From NCBI GenBank assembly GCA_910586095.1, contig CAJUHQ010000007.1, positions 1 through 60,672 on the forward strand: DNA of 60,672 nt, written 5' to 3'. The first letter of the stretch is position 1. Every line of letters starts with the position of its first letter. Origin of the DNA: an uncultured Lachnospiraceae bacterium (GTDB lineage Bacteria > Bacillota > Clostridia > Lachnospirales > Lachnospiraceae). Under the pieces are notes generated by a model. The model saw only the letters and a list, made by a program, of their open reading frames with translations. It ran no database searches and was not told the origin of the DNA. The position numbers and the translations under genes were made by a program. This document shows positions 36,231-45,175 of this stretch, piece after piece.

Positions 36231-39200
36231 CTACTTGCATAATGATTCTATCTGCAAAACTACCTCGCTAAAATATCGCGCTGGAACATCCTGTAAGAAA
36301 ATGGCCTGACTATCCTTCACTTCATCATCGGCATAGCTTCCCCGCTCAACTGTTCCTACCTTAAAAAATCGGACTCCCCCTATTGTCACATCCTCATCAA
36401 ATGGCACGATACAGCACCCTGAAAACTCCAACTGTGCTCCGAGGCCAATTTCTAGATCTTCTCTATAATAATTATAAAAATTCCCTCCATCATGGACTGA
36501 GCCATGATACCATCCTAACTTCTGCATCTTTCCAGACAAGAACAGCGCGTTTAACACCGTCTTACTAAAACGTTCCAAACTTTTTTGTTGTTCTTCTTCT
36601 TTTGATATTTGATAAATCTTTCTGTGCAACTGTTCAAATGGTTGAATCAGTTCATAATCTTCAAATTGTGTATTCCATTCTTCCTTTTCTTGCTGTGATA
36701 ACTCCAACGGATGCACTAGTCCAATTTGCGCATGTTCAGGTACAAGATATTCCTCTCCTACAGCATCCACAAAAGAACCATCCTCCATATAACGAAAGCT
36801 TTGCAACAGTGCCTCTTTTTCATATATCCCCCAAATTAATCCTATTGCAAACTGATGCATCACTGGATTTTTCACAAAAAGATCCTGCCATTGCTCACGA
36901 CTCCAACGCCGCGCTGCACAAAGTGCTGTCTCCAAGCGTTCCTTCTGATTGGAAACTACCTCCTTTAATTGCTTCTTGACTTCCTTGTAGGCAGCGTAGG
37001 CTTTTGACGCTTTTTGATCCTCATCACGCTTTCCAGGCGCTGGCAAATTCTTGAGTTTTTTGCCATCCTCTCCAGTAACCTCTAGTTCTAACGTCGGCGT
37101 AATGGCTACTGTAAACGTTCTGCTACCATAGTCAAATATACGCTCTGCCTTTGTATCAAATCCAAGATTTGGCACAATTCTATCTCCTAGTTGTGCGCGT
37201 GTCAGACCTAATTCTTTTGCAGCAAAATCCAATGCTTCCAATGCCGCAGTTCTAACCTGACGATATTTGAATTTCCTAGCGATACCATCCACAATCAAAA
37301 GTCCCTGTGAGCTGAGTGCCAGTGCACGCACTGCCTCCGTTGCAATCGCACCGCGCGCATTTTTCGGCCATTCTTGGATATGATGATATATCTTTTTTGC
37401 TAGTTGCATGCCGCCATGTATGGATGTCGCATAGAGTACCCACTTCTTTTTTGCCTCTGCTCCCCTAGCTATCCATTTGTCAAACAATTCTCCCATATAG
37501 ATCATCAGTTCTGTACTATCCAACTCTTCTGCTAGCTCTGCCGCCTCTTTGTTAATACCACACGGTGTCATAGAGGCGTAGAGCACTAAGATTGCCTGTA
37601 GATACTCCTGTTGAACCAATGTTTTGTCCTTCTTATGTACAATGCTAAATGGTGTCTCATAAGCCCATTCCACTGTTCGCTTTCTATTGCCTTTTAGCGT
37701 CTGTTGCACTATATTTTCCTTTGTGCGAGAGGTCTTTTCTACAGTTTCTTCCCTCTCTATACCAAGTGCCGCCAAAATCTGTTCACTAATCTTTTTGCTT
37801 TTTTCTTTTTTTAATGCATTTTGCAGCTCCTCTTCATACTTTTTCACTCCCCATGTCTGCAATACACTCACAGCAAGAGTACGCTGTGCTGCCTTTTTTG
37901 ATTGTAGCAACATAAGAATATCTTGTGACCATTCCTCGTGTTCACACACAATCTCAATGACCTCTTCCTTTACTATCTTAGAGGAGTCTTCTATATAAGT
38001 CCAAATTTCCTCTTTGTAGGTTGCGGTGTCCTTCCTATAAATTTGTAGGCCTAGACAACGTTCTTCCACCGATGCACTGGCAAATATCGTTGCCATCTCC
38101 TCTCTGTTGTTTCTTAAATACTCGCCAAAAATGTCCTGTAAAATGGTATGATATCGTTGTTGATTTCCTGTGCTATCATAAATTGTCAGCTTATCAAACT
38201 GTATAGCGCTATACAATTGATAAGAACGTGATACATGTTCCTCTTCACAAATCTGAAAAATCTGTCGGACTTTTTCCTCCTTGTGCTTCACATCCCAAAT
38301 AACATTCAAAAAACTATACCAAGATTTTATCATCAACAAGTACACGACACATCTATGATAAAATGCCGTGTCCTCTGCATGTGCCAAAAAATACTGATCC
38401 ATTTCATCTTGATGTCTCGGGCTTATTGGAAATGGAATCTTGGGGGGAGCACAAAGTTCATCCACTGACACATTCCCCCGCAAATACTCCTTGTAGAGTG
38501 CTGCCTGAGGGGCATTGCCTGCCAGAGTACTAATAAGCCGCTCTCTTTGTATGTCGGACTTCTTTTGTATTATTTCATCATACAATGCTTTGTCCTTTTT
38601 CTTAATCACAGAAAGCATGTGCATGTTATCCTCATATGCCTCTTCTCTTAAAATGGCAAGATAACATTCTCTATTACGGATAAACTGTTTCAGTAAAACA
38701 GCACGACTCCCTTTTTGTGCCGCCCATACAATCAAACGATAGGCATCAATACCAAAGATCTGGTCAAAATTTCCCATATGATACAATTCCCTGCGCACAT
38801 CCATCTGCTGCATGATATCAATTGTCTGATTAATATTTGCGACAAGACACAGCGACACAATCTCTTGAAGCACCCCAGAAAGCCGAAAATTCATATATGC
38901 ACTTCCACAAATCACATACATTGAATAGAGCTTTAGCTGGATCTCTTTTGGTATCTTTTCATGTGCTTCTTTGCGTCTTCCCCTTCTGATATCCTCTGTA
39001 ATCTGTTGTGTTGTGTCAGCATGTAACGCGCCGTTCAACAGGTCCGAAAGCCCTGATAATAAAAGTTCTTCATACACTTCTAAAAGATCGCTATCCTCCG
39101 ACTTGACCTCTATGGTTGCATCTTCTGTCATATTCTTGACATCATATGAATACTTCATCAAAAAATAATCTGCAAGCAGCATGATTTTGCCACTGTCAAA

Positions 39201-39719
39201 CTGATTGGATTGTTCGTCGTAGTACGCCATTGCACTGCGCAGATTCTGAGGATTTTCATTTGCGTACTCTTTAAGTTTGTACAAAGTCTCCCTTCGAATT
39301 GTATAGACGTTTTCTGTGACAATGATCGATATCACTGCACACAGTTTTGCAGGTGCAATGCCGCATAATTTGCCATCCTTCAATTTCCTGTGCTTCCATA
39401 TAAACCAAGGAAACAACTTATAACTTGTAATGCCTCCAACTGCAAACTGTGCATTAAAAAAGTGATATATTGCTTTTTCGTTTTCTTCTTTAAAAAAGGC
39501 GCTCATCGTACTGCGAAAAATCTCAATCTGCTCATGTGTCACTTGTGATAAGTTCGTCTGCTCAATCTTATCCAGTTCTTCCTCACTTATTTTGTCCTCT
39601 AAATAGTCTGTAAGTACTGCAAGTTGTTCCATGTTCAAGGAAAGTTGTTCAAAACACTTCATTATCTTCTCTGCATCGCCTTTTTTCTCATCACCATTGT
39701 TATTATAGATTTGTACCAT
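36231..39719 (-). CDS. DUF4132 protein, copy C
   Basis: 1162 residues. N-terminus more divergent (MVQIYNNNGDEKKGDAEKI then MKCFEQLSLNMEQLAVLTDY), otherwise the same order of blocks: TVEWAYETPFSIVHKKDKT, EEYLQ-type segment QEYLQAILVLYASMTPCG, KFKYRQVRTAALEALDFAAK, HQFAIGLIWGIYEKE, QSFRYMEDGSFVD, IGLVHPLELS, DYELIQPF, VPARYFSEVVLQI. SD AAGGA about 11 bases before the ATG. It starts 47 bases after copy D. Its greater distance from A and B suggests an older duplication. No function known. Confidence 0.88.
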   Translation of the reverse strand: MVQIYNNNGDEKKGDAEKIMKCFEQLSLNMEQLAVLTDYLEDKISEEELDKIEQTNLSQVTHEQIEIFRSTMSAFFKEENEKAIYHFFNAQFAVGGITSYKLFPWFIWKHRKLKDGKLCGIAPAKLCAVISIIVTENVYTIRRETLYKLKEYANENPQNLRSAMAYYDEQSNQFDSGKIMLLADYFLMKYSYDVKNMTEDATIEVKSEDSDLLEVYEELLLSGLSDLLNGALHADTTQQITEDIRRGRRKEAHEKIPKEIQLKLYSMYVICGSAYMNFRLSGVLQEIVSLCLVANINQTIDIMQQMDVRRELYHMGNFDQIFGIDAYRLIVWAAQKGSRAVLLKQFIRNRECYLAILREEAYEDNMHMLSVIKKKDKALYDEIIQKKSDIQRERLISTLAGNAPQAALYKEYLRGNVSVDELCAPPKIPFPISPRHQDEMDQYFLAHAEDTAFYHRCVVYLLMIKSWYSFLNVIWDVKHKEEKVRQIFQICEEEHVSRSYQLYSAIQFDKLTIYDSTGNQQRYHTILQDIFGEYLRNNREEMATIFASASVEERCLGLQIYRKDTATYKEEIWTYIEDSSKIVKEEVIEIVCEHEEWSQDILMLLQSKKAAQRTLAVSVLQTWGVKKYEEELQNALKKEKSKKISEQILAALGIEREETVEKTSRTKENIVQQTLKGNRKRTVEWAYETPFSIVHKKDKTLVQQEYLQAILVLYASMTPCGINKEAAELAEELDSTELMIYMGELFDKWIARGAEAKKKWVLYATSIHGGMQLAKKIYHHIQEWPKNARGAIATEAVRALALSSQGLLIVDGIARKFKYRQVRTAALEALDFAAKELGLTRAQLGDRIVPNLGFDTKAERIFDYGSRTFTVAITPTLELEVTGEDGKKLKNLPAPGKRDEDQKASKAYAAYKEVKKQLKEVVSNQKERLETALCAARRWSREQWQDLFVKNPVMHQFAIGLIWGIYEKEALLQSFRYMEDGSFVDAVGEEYLVPEHAQIGLVHPLELSQQEKEEWNTQFEDYELIQPFEQLHRKIYQISKEEEQQKSLERFSKTVLNALFLSGKMQKLGWYHGSVHDGGNFYNYYREDLEIGLGAQLEFSGCCIVPFDEDVTIGGVRFFKVGTVERGSYADDEVKDSQAIFLQDVPARYFSEVVLQIESLCK

Positions 39720-39766
39720 TGTTCTTCATTCCTTTTCAATCTACATTCAATCACACAACACCTGTT

Positions 39767-42136
39767 TTATTCGCGCAGCATTTTCCAATCATCTCTTCGC
39801 TCTTTGCTTGTTCGTACCACTTCCTCCAACTGCCAAACTATTTCACTAAAATACCGTATGGGCACTTCTTTTAATAAAAGTAGTTCTTCTTTAGTTACAT
39901 CACTATCTGTCTGAAAAAAACAAACCTCTGAAAGTGTTACTTCCTGATCTACAAGCGCTGCACGATTTGACAGCAACCGCAACTGTGCTCGAAGCCCCAC
40001 ATTCCCATCTTCCCGATAATATGCCCAATAGTCTTCCTCTCTTGATGATAACCCACGACTCCAACCCAATCTTTGCATGATACCTGACAAAATATGAACA
40101 TTCACTACATATCCGCCAAAACGATCCAAAGTTTCCTTTTCTCGCTCTTCTTTTGTTATCTGATACACACCACGCTGCAACTGCACCAATGGCTGCTTAA
40201 TCTCATAATCTTCAAATTGTTGTATCCAAGCTATGCGCTCCTTGTCAGACAGCTCAATGGGATGAACCAGACCAATCTGCGCTTCTTCTGGAATATGGTA
40301 GATCTCTTCTTGTGCAGTGTTAAAAGAACCATCCTCCATATAGCGAAAACTCTGTTGCAGCGATTCTTTCTCATAGACACCCCAAACTAAACCCAACGCA
40401 AACAAATGCATCACTGGATTTTGTACAAACAATGCACACCACTTTGCACGATCCCAACGCCACGCAGATGCAAGCATCCTCTCTAGGCGTTCTTTTTGCC
40501 TAGAGATCACAGTCTTTAGCTGGATTTTCATCTGTTTAAACTCCTGATAGGCCTCCCACGCCTTTGGTGTATCCTCCTGCTTTCCAGGCTTTGGCATACT
40601 TTTTATGCTTTTTCCATCCTGTGTGGCAATTTCCAGAGAAAGCGATGGCAAAAGCGTCACGCAAAATATTCTAGAACCATAGTCAAATATGCGTTGTCCG
40701 TTCTTGTCAAAACCAAGAGTAGGAACTATCTTGTCCTCAAACTGTGTCTGATTTAGCCCAAACTGTTTTGCAGCAAAATCCAATACCTGCGTTACTTCTC
40801 TTCTAATCTGTCTTGATTTTGCTTTTCTAGCCATGCCCTCAACGATCAACAATGCCTGTGGTTGTGGACTTAGTGCCAACGCATACATTGCCTCCACTGC
40901 AAGATTGCCCCTACCTTGTGTTGGCCACTCGGCAATATTGCGCTGCAAATTTGTGATTGCTTGCATGCCGCCATGTATAGATGCCGCATATAGAACCCAT
41001 TTTCTCTTAATTTGTGCGCCGTCTGCTATCCACTTGTCATACAATGCATTGACATAAATCACAAGTTCTAGAGTATCCAACTGTTTTGCAAGCCCTGCTG
41101 CATCCCGATTCATGCCACAGGGCTCCATTGCTGCATAACAGATCAATAGCGCTTGCAAATATGTCTCATCTGCTAAAGTTCCATCTTTTTTATGTACTGT
41201 CATAAACGGCGTCTCATAGGCCCATGCCACCATACGTTTTTTTCCACCCTTTACAATGCGTTCTACCAAGTCTTGCTCAGAATGGGTGCATGCTTGTAAC
41301 GCCTCCTCCCCGAGGATACCCAAAAGTTGTGCACGGATTTTTACACTTTTTTCTTGTTCTAGCGCCTTTTTTAAGTCCTCCTTATCTGTCGGTTTGTCCC
41401 ATACCTGCAAAATATCAATAGCTAATGTTCGCTCCACGATCTTAGAGGAACGCAGCAATCTTTTGATATCCTCAGACCAATTCTCATGTTCACACAAAAT
41501 TGCCTTGACTTTTTCCTTTACTACTTTAGAAGTCTCCTTAGAAAACCCTAGAATCTCTTCTTTGTATGTCTCAGCATCCATCTCATAGGTCATCAGTCCA
41601 AGATAACGCCCATCCATATTGGCATTTGCAAAAGCCTTCGCCATATTGACACGATCTTTTTGTAAATACGCTGCAAAAATAGGTTTGACTTTATGATAAA
41701 ATGCTTCCTTTCTGTCCATCGTACTATATTCAACAATCATAACAGCACCTTTTAGCTGACATTCAAGTGTCATGTTCTCTTGATCGCAGTCACTAAAAAT
41801 CTGTCGAAGGAAAGTAACATTCTTTCGTATCCTCTCACTAAAGAATTGCCAGGAAGTCCCGCGAAGCAACATCAAATAAACGATACATTTTCTATAAAAA
41901 TCACTATCTTGATACAATTCACTATAATCATTGAGTGTGCGTATAAACTCCTTTATTCCATAAAATTTTTTATGCCCGATCTTCTCATGTAAAGCACAGC
42001 ACGCCTCAATCGATTCTTTTCCCTCCAAATACTTCCTTGTAGGCTGTTCTACCTCTTGATTGTCATTTACCAATATCGAAATAATACATTCCTTATCCCT
42101 GTTTTGCTGTCTTAAAAATTCCTCCTTTTGAATCAT
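39767..42136 (-). CDS. DUF4132 protein, copy D, lacking the N-terminal third
   Basis: About 789 residues when started at MIQKEEFLRQQNRDKECIIS, where AGAGG is eight bases upstream; a longer in-frame extension (to 42247) overlaps the SWIM gene stop and has no matching sequence. Alignment by eye begins at the point equivalent to about residue 385 of copy C (IQRERLIS there, RDKECIIS here), so some 385 residues are missing. The rest is intact: VAWAYETPFMTVHKKDGT, LQALLICYAAMEPCG, HLFALGLVWGVYEKE, QSFRYMEDGSFNT, IGLVHPIELS, DYEIKQPL, VPIRYFSEIVWQL. Because SD, start and full C-terminus are kept, it reads as a working shorter variant, not a pseudogene. First of the four in transcription order. Confidence 0.85.
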   Translation of the reverse strand: MIQKEEFLRQQNRDKECIISILVNDNQEVEQPTRKYLEGKESIEACCALHEKIGHKKFYGIKEFIRTLNDYSELYQDSDFYRKCIVYLMLLRGTSWQFFSERIRKNVTFLRQIFSDCDQENMTLECQLKGAVMIVEYSTMDRKEAFYHKVKPIFAAYLQKDRVNMAKAFANANMDGRYLGLMTYEMDAETYKEEILGFSKETSKVVKEKVKAILCEHENWSEDIKRLLRSSKIVERTLAIDILQVWDKPTDKEDLKKALEQEKSVKIRAQLLGILGEEALQACTHSEQDLVERIVKGGKKRMVAWAYETPFMTVHKKDGTLADETYLQALLICYAAMEPCGMNRDAAGLAKQLDTLELVIYVNALYDKWIADGAQIKRKWVLYAASIHGGMQAITNLQRNIAEWPTQGRGNLAVEAMYALALSPQPQALLIVEGMARKAKSRQIRREVTQVLDFAAKQFGLNQTQFEDKIVPTLGFDKNGQRIFDYGSRIFCVTLLPSLSLEIATQDGKSIKSMPKPGKQEDTPKAWEAYQEFKQMKIQLKTVISRQKERLERMLASAWRWDRAKWCALFVQNPVMHLFALGLVWGVYEKESLQQSFRYMEDGSFNTAQEEIYHIPEEAQIGLVHPIELSDKERIAWIQQFEDYEIKQPLVQLQRGVYQITKEEREKETLDRFGGYVVNVHILSGIMQRLGWSRGLSSREEDYWAYYREDGNVGLRAQLRLLSNRAALVDQEVTLSEVCFFQTDSDVTKEELLLLKEVPIRYFSEIVWQLEEVVRTSKERRDDWKMLRE

Positions 42137-42209
42137 ACCTATACCTCTTTGCATGTTTTGACACACATGAATCAATATTTGAAAATATCTTTCTGAACTG
42201 AATATTGCC

Positions 42210-43958
42210 TTATATTTGACACAGTTGATTTCTGTCAAACAGTGCAATGGGATACATGCGAATTCTCCCTTCCTTCAGATACACTTTGCCAAAAAAACAA
42301 GGTGGCGGCTCTGCCCCTGACTCCACTCGCTCCGCCATCTTTTCTAAATAGCGAATACTCTCTGCATCCTTCTTAGAATATGGGACTTCCACAAGCACTT
42401 CTCTTTCCTCTTTATCATAAAGTGAGAGCGATAAAAGTTGTTGTGTCTCTAGAAATTGAGCTTTTCCAATATGTGCTGGCTGCAAGAAAAAGAGCTGTAA
42501 TACCTCTTGCTCTGACTCTGCAAGCCATGCACGCCCACCGCCCGCAAGACTTTCAAAATAAAATTCCTTCCAGTCACAATAATACCAGCCCTTCAAATCC
42601 TGCGTATTTAATTTTCGTTCTCCTGCAATGATACCTATTGTCTCTTTGCTGGCAGAAAGTCTCCCGCGCTGGTCTACTTTTGCCTGCCGCAGTTCAATAC
42701 AAAGCTCTGATAATTTTTGCAAAGATACCATAAGCCCCCACGGCGTTTGCGTTTCCTCAATCCTTGCGCGTCTGTTGGTATTTTCATAGTATACTGGACG
42801 CGCATCTGTATATGTATACCACTTTCCCAATGTCTGTTCTAGAAAATATACTGTATATCCCGCATATCCTGACTTACTCTCAAACTGTTCTATTGTAATA
42901 CCTATAAGCATCACTGTGCCAATCTGCTGATATTCTGCCCTAAACTCTCCTGCGTACTGTGCCATTTCTATGACATCCTTTGTGTCTAAAAGCCTTTGTG
43001 CGCGCTGATATAATCTTGAGACTTGCTGCATAAGCGATGCTATAGAAAACGTGGAGGCCCTACTCAAATACATATCATACATTTTTGCAAGAGCACGAAA
43101 ATACCCTTCAAAATTTGCAAGCTGTGCATTATGAGCAACTAATGCCATACGCTCTAAGGTATTGACTACCTCTGGAGAAATTCTGGCAAGTCCTGTGCCT
43201 AAAAGCTCCGAAAGCACCTCTATCATTTGATGTGCTGCCAACTTTACCTCCTGTTCATCTAGGACAAGTTCCTCTTTAAGAAGCGCTGACAATGCTTCCT
43301 TAGTCAACTTTCCCTGATGAATCTGACACCATAAGATAGCCTCTGCCTTATGGATGCAAAGCTCTTTTTTATGGCAAGTACACGTAGAATACTCAAGTGG
43401 AGATAACAGTTTGACCGTCTCCCCATTTTGTAAGCGTACTGTCACCACAGACGTTCTTGTAAGCTCTGGCATACTCCTCATAAAATCTGGATCTGTAAAC
43501 TTTTGTAAACGGCGCTTTCCCATAATTTTCTTTAGTTTTTCTACTGGAACCGCCAACAGTTCCTCCCACACAGCAGCATCTTTTGGAATCTGTGTTTCCT
43601 CTGGATGTTGAGCAGTCACATTCGCCTTTTGATCTGTGATCTTTTCATCTTTATCAACCTTATCATTTGATTCTGTTGTTGCTTCTTGTGCTTTCAAAGC
43701 AAGAAGCGCTGTCACAATATGTCTGCAAATTCCTCGCGATGGACAGCTACATGTACTTTCTGCTACAGGATACCGGATTTCTATGGTCTCCTCTCCTGCT
43801 GACACACGAATACTCTCCTCGTTTTGCTCAAGCTGCTTCATCTGATCTTTTATTGTCTCTAAATCCTTGTATGCTCGTTTTACAATTCCCTTATTGCTAA
43901 TCCCCACTAAATAATCGTCATCTATCTCAACTAGCCGTTTTTTCCACTCATTTTCCAT
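42210..43958 (-). CDS. Double SWIM zinc-finger protein (YehQ-like)
   Basis: About 582 residues; start MENEWKKRLVEIDDDYLVG has AAAGGA upstream, whereas the longer frame begins at a TTG without SD. Two SWIM fingers are visible: C70-S-C72 ... C78-R-H80 (STCSCPSRGICRH) and C193-T-C195 ... C201-I-H203 (STCTCHKKELCIH). SWIM fingers bind zinc and mediate protein or DNA contacts. A Lys/Asp-rich linker separates them; the C-terminal 380 residues are helical then beta-rich and unrecognised (GWYYCDWKEFYFESLAGGGR). E. coli YehQ is the SWIM member of the equivalent cluster. It starts 41 bases after the VWA gene. Confidence 0.85.
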   Translation of the reverse strand: MENEWKKRLVEIDDDYLVGISNKGIVKRAYKDLETIKDQMKQLEQNEESIRVSAGEETIEIRYPVAESTCSCPSRGICRHIVTALLALKAQEATTESNDKVDKDEKITDQKANVTAQHPEETQIPKDAAVWEELLAVPVEKLKKIMGKRRLQKFTDPDFMRSMPELTRTSVVTVRLQNGETVKLLSPLEYSTCTCHKKELCIHKAEAILWCQIHQGKLTKEALSALLKEELVLDEQEVKLAAHQMIEVLSELLGTGLARISPEVVNTLERMALVAHNAQLANFEGYFRALAKMYDMYLSRASTFSIASLMQQVSRLYQRAQRLLDTKDVIEMAQYAGEFRAEYQQIGTVMLIGITIEQFESKSGYAGYTVYFLEQTLGKWYTYTDARPVYYENTNRRARIEETQTPWGLMVSLQKLSELCIELRQAKVDQRGRLSASKETIGIIAGERKLNTQDLKGWYYCDWKEFYFESLAGGGRAWLAESEQEVLQLFFLQPAHIGKAQFLETQQLLSLSLYDKEEREVLVEVPYSKKDAESIRYLEKMAERVESGAEPPPCFFGKVYLKEGRIRMYPIALFDRNQLCQI

Positions 43959-43999
43959 ATTCTTTTTTCCTTTATATGAATCGGGTTCTTGCAATTACC

Positions 44000-45175
44000 T
44001 TATAATAATCCCCCTATCCAGTTCGCCATCTGCTCTGGTGTCATAGCACCCACATGCGCCCCCATCTCTGCCAGCACAGCGGCCGCTCTTTTGTCATAAT
44101 CTGGGTTTGCTTCCATATCTAATGCTGTCAACACCACTAGTTTAGCGCCACTTTCTATGATACCCTTGCTGATCCCATACATTGTTTTGTAGTCGCCACC
44201 TTCATACAAATCAGAAACCAATACCATCAATGTGCGATGTGGATACTCCACCAACTTTTCACAATATCCCAACGCTCTGGCAATATTAGTTCCGCCTCCT
44301 AATTGAATACTCATCAATGTCTCTACTGGATCGTCCACATATCCACTCAAATCCACCACTTGCGTGTCAAAAATGACAAGCTTTGTATCCAACATAGGAA
44401 GCTTAGCAAAAATTCCTGCCATCACAGCGCTATGTATCACCGAATCCAGCATGGAACCACTCTCATCTACGCAGATAATCACACGCCATTTGTTATATTT
44501 CTTTACTCTAGCATTAAAATACACCTGTTTTAATATAATCTGTTGTTGCTCTGTGTCATAATTCTTCAGGTTGTTTTTGATTGTCTTTTTGATGTCTAAA
44601 TTGCGAATCGAACGTACTGGACTCGACGATGTGCGGTCAATTCGCCCAAAAAATGCTCGCCGCACATCTTGCTCTAATTTCCTGGTCAGCTCGTCTGCCA
44701 CCTTTTTTACTACCTGGCGTGCAAGCTCCAAAACTTCTCCCTTCATCATATGTTTTAATGTCAAGATAGTCTTTAACAAATCCTTATTGGGTTCTAGCTT
44801 GCGCATAACTTCTGGATCGGTTAAAAGCTCTGTCATATCATATTTTTCTAATGCATGACGTTCCATAACCTCTACTGTCTGTTTGGGAAACAGCTTTCGG
44901 ATACGTTCAATCCACCGTGGCACTGTCAATGCAGACTTTCCTTGTCCGCCCTTTCGATCTCTGCTGCGAATCTCCTGTTCTTCCCCGTACTCTCGCAGGT
45001 ACAGATAATCAAGTGCCTCCTCCATTTCCATATAATGAATGGACTGGTCCATCTCTTCCTGTGCACCTTCCTCTGGTGTCTCCCCTCCTGCTGTACCAGA
45101 AAACGCAATGTGATTTTTAGAAAAGCTTCCCAAGACCAATCTCCATCTATTCAATGTTTCCTGCTCGCTTGCCAT
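44000..45175 (-). CDS. VWA-domain protein (YehP-like)
   Basis: 391 residues. The N-terminal 225 residues are helical and basic; the C-terminal VWA domain has a complete MIDAS: D237-E-S239-G-S241 (CVDESGSML), T296 in LGGGTNIARA and D322 in VSDLYEGGD. VWA proteins partner MoxR AAA+ ATPases, which remodel them or their cargo. No signal peptide or membrane helix, so cytosolic. The ATG overlaps the end of the DUF5682 gene by 25 bases with GGAAAGG as SD, so the two are translated together. Matches YehP of E. coli in domain make-up. Confidence 0.92.
   Translation of the reverse strand: MASEQETLNRWRLVLGSFSKNHIAFSGTAGGETPEEGAQEEMDQSIHYMEMEEALDYLYLREYGEEQEIRSRDRKGGQGKSALTVPRWIERIRKLFPKQTVEVMERHALEKYDMTELLTDPEVMRKLEPNKDLLKTILTLKHMMKGEVLELARQVVKKVADELTRKLEQDVRRAFFGRIDRTSSSPVRSIRNLDIKKTIKNNLKNYDTEQQQIILKQVYFNARVKKYNKWRVIICVDESGSMLDSVIHSAVMAGIFAKLPMLDTKLVIFDTQVVDLSGYVDDPVETLMSIQLGGGTNIARALGYCEKLVEYPHRTLMVLVSDLYEGGDYKTMYGISKGIIESGAKLVVLTALDMEANPDYDKRAAAVLAEMGAHVGAMTPEQMANWIGGLL

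Noticed and set aside
39767..42247. DUF4132 copy D starting at 42247
   Set aside because: That start overlaps the SWIM gene end, has no SD and the extra 37 residues match nothing in the paralogues; the ATG at 42136 has AGAGG.
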